Below, one piece after another: positions 5,358-7,138 of a stretch of 7,138 nucleotides of DNA. A program made the position numbers and the translations under genes. The first letter of the stretch is position 1. Every line of letters begins with the position of its first letter. Source of the stretch: Methanomicrobiales archaeon (GTDB lineage Archaea > Halobacteriota > Methanomicrobia > Methanomicrobiales > JACTUA01); the NCBI GenBank assembly GCA_028678885.1, contig JAJRCP010000172.1, positions 1 to 7,138 of the forward strand, given 5' to 3'. The notes beneath the pieces are model-generated. The model saw nothing but the letters and a program-made list of their open reading frames with translations, had not been told where the DNA came from and did no database searches.

Positions 5358-5958
5358 GCTTTTCGAGTTTCTTCACCACTTCAAACCCTTTGTTATACGC
5401 CTCTGTAAGAGCGGTGGGATGTCCATGTATACCCTTATAGCGATCCATTTCATTCGCGATGATATTGTCGTAATACTCAAATCCAATGGTGTTGAAAAAG
5501 GCGGTGATTGCCGGGAAAGCCGCGTCGAACACATTGTCCCAGGAAAGGCCTGCAGTGGAGATAAAGACACCTTTATGCCGCGTGACGTATCCAGTGGTAA
5601 GATACCGTGTCTTCAGGATGTACTTCTGTGCCCATATGTACTGGGATCTATCGATAAGCCCTTTCAGTTCAGCCGTTATACCCATACTGTAGATGGGGGA
5701 AGCAACGGCCAGACAGTCGACTTCGAGTATCCGATCAAGAAGCGGTAAAATATCATCCTTGATCACACATTCTCCTGTTTTATGACAAACATTACATCCC
5801 TTACAGGAAGAAAATGAGAGCTCGCGAAGGATGACCTTCTCTATCGAAGCTCCCGCATCCTGTGTACCGTCAAGAAAACGGTCGAGAAGGGTCTCTGTGT
5901 TTCCATGCCGGTGAGGGCTTCCAGAGATACCGAGCACCCGAATAGAAATAATTCTCAC
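5338..5958 (-). CDS. Iron-sulfur flavoprotein (Isf-type, flavodoxin-like), copy 1
   Basis: This is a 206-residue NAD(P)H-dependent FMN reductase-type protein with a built-in iron-sulfur site. It has the flavodoxin-like FMN phosphate loop GISGSPHRHGNTET (10-23). The cysteine motif CKGCNVCHKTGEC follows (Cys52, 55, 58, 64; C-x2-C-x2-C-x5-C), the compact cluster motif of Methanosarcina Isf that binds 4Fe-4S. ASPIYSMGITAELKGLIDR (86-104) and STAGLSWDNVFDAA (134-147) are also family-typical. Such proteins carry electrons, and some reduce O2 or H2O2 in methanogens; the partner here is unknown. The GTG start lies in a GTGA overlap with the stop of the upstream paralogue. GAGAGG abuts it with no spacer, so reinitiation is likely and the exact start is uncertain (an internal GTG at 5937 is possible). 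The 3' end overlaps the M50 gene convergently by 20 bases. Confidence 0.9.
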   Translation of the reverse strand: MRIISIRVLGISGSPHRHGNTETLLDRFLDGTQDAGASIEKVILRELSFSSCKGCNVCHKTGECVIKDDILPLLDRILEVDCLAVASPIYSMGITAELKGLIDRSQYIWAQKYILKTRYLTTGYVTRHKGVFISTAGLSWDNVFDAAFPAITAFFNTIGFEYYDNIIANEMDRYKGIHGHPTALTEAYNKGFEVVKKLEKLKKLSH

Positions 5959-6569
5959 CCTCTCAATCGCTGTCTCAGTTCAGAAATCACGGTGGACGCA
6001 AGTCGTTTCGCATCCTGAGAAGCGGTTGGATGGGAGAGGATCGCTCCTTTCTCGTCGACTCCATTGATCATCAGGTAGTGGATATCCCTATCCCTAACTT
6101 CGATCACATGGAAGAAGCATTTGACAGAAGGGATGGCTGCGTCAAATACATAATCCCAAGTCTGGCCTGCCGTGGAGAGAAAAATACCAAGACGCTTTCC
6201 CTTTCTATCCAATGGTACAACAGGAAGTTTGAGTACATATTTCCGGGAGCGAAATACCTGTGCACGGTCAATGAGGGATTTTGCCTGAGCATTGATGCCC
6301 ATACAATAGATAGGAGCGGCAAGAATGATCAGGTCTGCCTGAACAATTTTATCGTGAATCACATCCATTCCGTCACGCTGGACGCATTTGTTTAATTTTT
6401 CGCACAGGTTGCAGCCTCGGCAGGGATTAACGTTCGCCTCGGTGAGAATTATCTTCTCAACCATGACATCCGGCTCGTGGCTTATCATATTAAGGACCCA
6501 GTCGAGCAGAGTCTCCGAATTCCCGCCCCGCCTAGGGCTTCCGGCAAAGGCAAGAATCTTTATAACCAT
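5955..6569 (-). CDS. Iron-sulfur flavoprotein (Isf-type, flavodoxin-like), copy 2
   Basis: This is a 204-residue paralogue of the next gene in the same operon. It has the FMN loop FAGSPRRGGNSET (8-20), the cluster motif CRGCNLCEKLNKC (Cys50, 53, 56, 62), AAPIYCMGINAQAKSLIDRA (84-103) and STAGQTWDYVFDAA (132-145). The two proteins share layout throughout but differ clearly, so the duplication is old. The frame is open far upstream (to 6881), but that part has no family-like sequence. ATG 6569 gives the usual short N-terminus (VIKILAFAGSP) and lies 26-27 bases from the centre of a TATA-like box, so a leaderless mRNA is likely. ATG 6581 (four residues longer) is the alternative. No Shine-Dalgarno site is seen. 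Its stop overlaps the start of copy 1 (GTGA), so the two products are co-translated and could form a mixed complex (inference). Confidence 0.9.
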   Translation of the reverse strand: MVIKILAFAGSPRRGGNSETLLDWVLNMISHEPDVMVEKIILTEANVNPCRGCNLCEKLNKCVQRDGMDVIHDKIVQADLIILAAPIYCMGINAQAKSLIDRAQVFRSRKYVLKLPVVPLDRKGKRLGIFLSTAGQTWDYVFDAAIPSVKCFFHVIEVRDRDIHYLMINGVDEKGAILSHPTASQDAKRLASTVISELRQRLRG

Positions 6570-6589
6570 AGATGATTGCATTAGTCGCG

Positions 6590-6602
6590 AATTATTAAAA
6601 AT
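6590..6602 (-). promoter_or_regulatory. TATA-like promoter of the flavoprotein operon (leaderless)
   Basis: On the minus strand TTTTTAATAAT (6601-6591) forms a TATA-like element whose centre is about 26 bases before ATG 6569, the spacing expected for an archaeal leaderless transcript. This supports ATG 6569 over longer starts. Confidence 0.55.
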
Positions 6603-6766
6603 CAATAGGGTACTGCTTCGATGAACTGAGGCGGAAGATTCGATTGTAATGGATTGTGGCCTCGGAAAACGTGAAGCGAGACCCGAGCAGTTTAGACTGT
6701 GGGGAGAGAAAACGGATAAGTGATCCATAGTACTTTTCGATTCAACAGTATTCCAGTGATTCAAAA

Positions 6767-6774
6767 GAGAGGAT
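6767..6774 (+). promoter_or_regulatory. Shine-Dalgarno site of a small + strand gene
   Basis: GAGAGGAT lies 4-6 bases before ATG 6779 and is a good archaeal ribosome site. It is the main reason to take the short frame downstream as a real gene. Confidence 0.55.
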
Positions 6775-6778
6775 ATCG

Positions 6779-6999
6779 ATGGACCTAGACTACCTGGAAA
6801 AAATCCAAGGACAGAATCATGGAATGGTATATTTTCGCGTGAATGGGGAAAAACAGATCTGGCATACAATCGATAATACATTCCCGTTAGATCCCACCTT
6901 TGGTGGAAGATTTCCTATTTCACGATAGAGTTGTCCTCCGATGGAAACGTTTATCGCAAATTTTTATCCGACCTGGGGCACCGATGTTGTGTATCCTAA
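6779..6999 (+). pseudogene. Unrecognised small protein gene, probably frameshifted near 6923
   Basis: I do not recognise this gene. ATG 6779 has a good ribosome site and opens 49 codons to TAG 6926-6928. The product begins MDLDYLEKIQGQNHG, continues MVYFRVNGEKQIWHTID, and ends FPLDPTFGGRFPISR, with a balanced soluble composition and likely beta strands. Right at its end a second frame takes over with protein-like sequence, IELSSDGNVYRKFLSDLG, ending at TAA 6997-6999. Joining the two by one missing base at about 6923 would give a product of about 73 residues with a continuous strand pattern. The alternative is a true 49-residue protein and chance coding-like sequence downstream. No promoter is clear in 6602-6766, which otherwise holds nothing recognisable. 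It converges on the - strand gene at 7045. Confidence 0.5.
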
Positions 7000-7016
7000 G
7001 AATGATTCGAGGAATT

Positions 7017-7039
7017 AAAAAAGAGGATTGGGATTCCCA
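7017..7039 (-). terminator. Terminator-like hairpin and T-run after the partial - strand gene
   Basis: On the minus strand, TGGGA/TCCCA (7039-7029, one-base loop as written, realistically a shorter stem) is followed after a few bases by six T (7022-7017). It starts 6 bases after the stop of the partial gene, where an end of transcription is expected. Confidence 0.5.
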
Positions 7040-7044
7040 GCGAT

Positions 7045-7138
7045 TTATTCCAGATGCTTGAAGCAGAGATACCATTCCTTGCACTCGTACCCCTCCTTCA
7101 GTCGTTTTTCCAACGCTTCTGCGGTTCCAGGCGCGGGA
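7045..7138 (-). CDS. C-terminal end of an unrecognised protein (5' part outside window)
   Basis: The minus strand is open from the window edge for 30 complete codons to TAA at 7045-7047. The visible end, PAPGTAEALEKRLKEGYEC followed by KEWYLCFKHLE, is charged, helix-like and contains two cysteines, with no stop or odd codon use. It reads as a genuine C-terminus, and a hairpin plus T-run follows. Too little is visible to name a family. Confidence 0.55.
   Translation of the reverse strand, partial: PAPGTAEALEKRLKEGYECKEWYLCFKHLE

Noticed and set aside
6570..6881. Long N-terminal extension of flavoprotein copy 2
   Set aside because: The sequence has no family resemblance and low coding character, and it runs across the TATA-like box placed for ATG 6569. 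It also overlaps the small + strand gene at its far end.
1..7138. CRISPR arrays, tRNA/rRNA genes, transposases
   Set aside because: I looked on both strands and found no regularly spaced repeats, no cloverleaf-like sequence and no transposase or integrase motifs.

Overview
The window looks like a chromosomal stretch from a methanogenic archaeon, most likely of the Methanomicrobiales/Methanomicrobia. This rests on archaeal TATA-like elements placed for short-leader or leaderless starts, GGTG-type Shine-Dalgarno sites, an argC-CBS-argJ-argB run, and two iron-sulfur flavoproteins of the methanogen Isf type. The taxonomic call is inference, not a database result.

Region 1 (1-3026, + strand) is a tight arginine biosynthesis operon: the 3' end of argC, a two-CBS-domain protein, argJ and argB. 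argJ starts inside the CBS stop codon and argB starts inside the argJ stop codon (ATGA overlaps). ArgB phosphorylates N-acetylglutamate, ArgC reduces the product, and ArgJ returns the acetyl group from acetylornithine to glutamate. argB is cut by one in-frame TGA at a position that is glycine in relatives, while both halves look intact.

Region 2 (3027-4341) holds the remains of an iron-storage nanocompartment locus. A well-formed promoter drives a short encapsulated-ferritin-like protein. It is followed by a shell (encapsulin) gene that is recognisable for about 125 residues but carries two frame changes and then stops matching near 4100. The ferritin reading frame ends at an amber codon. Beyond it the same frame runs 16 more codons to a TGA just 6 bases before the encapsulin ATG, and that tail ends in TTIGPMKV, which resembles an encapsulin cargo-loading peptide. 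The locus therefore appears to have lost both its shell and its cargo tag. The rest, to 4341, is non-coding and AT-rich.

Region 3 (4342-5357) has a divergent pair: a stand-alone AroQ-class chorismate mutase (-) with a probable leaderless promoter, and a small M50/site-2-protease-like membrane metalloprotease (+).

Region 4 (5338-6601, - strand) is a two-gene operon of paralogous iron-sulfur flavoproteins (FMN plus a compact Cys cluster), overlapping by GTGA, with a TATA-like box placed for a leaderless upstream gene. The downstream gene overlaps the 3' end of the protease gene convergently.

Region 5 (6602-7138) has an unrecognised small + strand gene, probably frameshifted, and the last 30 codons of an unrecognised - strand gene with a terminator-like hairpin and T-run.

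The main items of interest are the decayed encapsulin locus, the candidate cargo tag lost behind an amber codon, and the interrupted argB. Four of the disruptions lie between about 2.5 and 4.1 kb, so sequence quality there should be checked before any biological reading.
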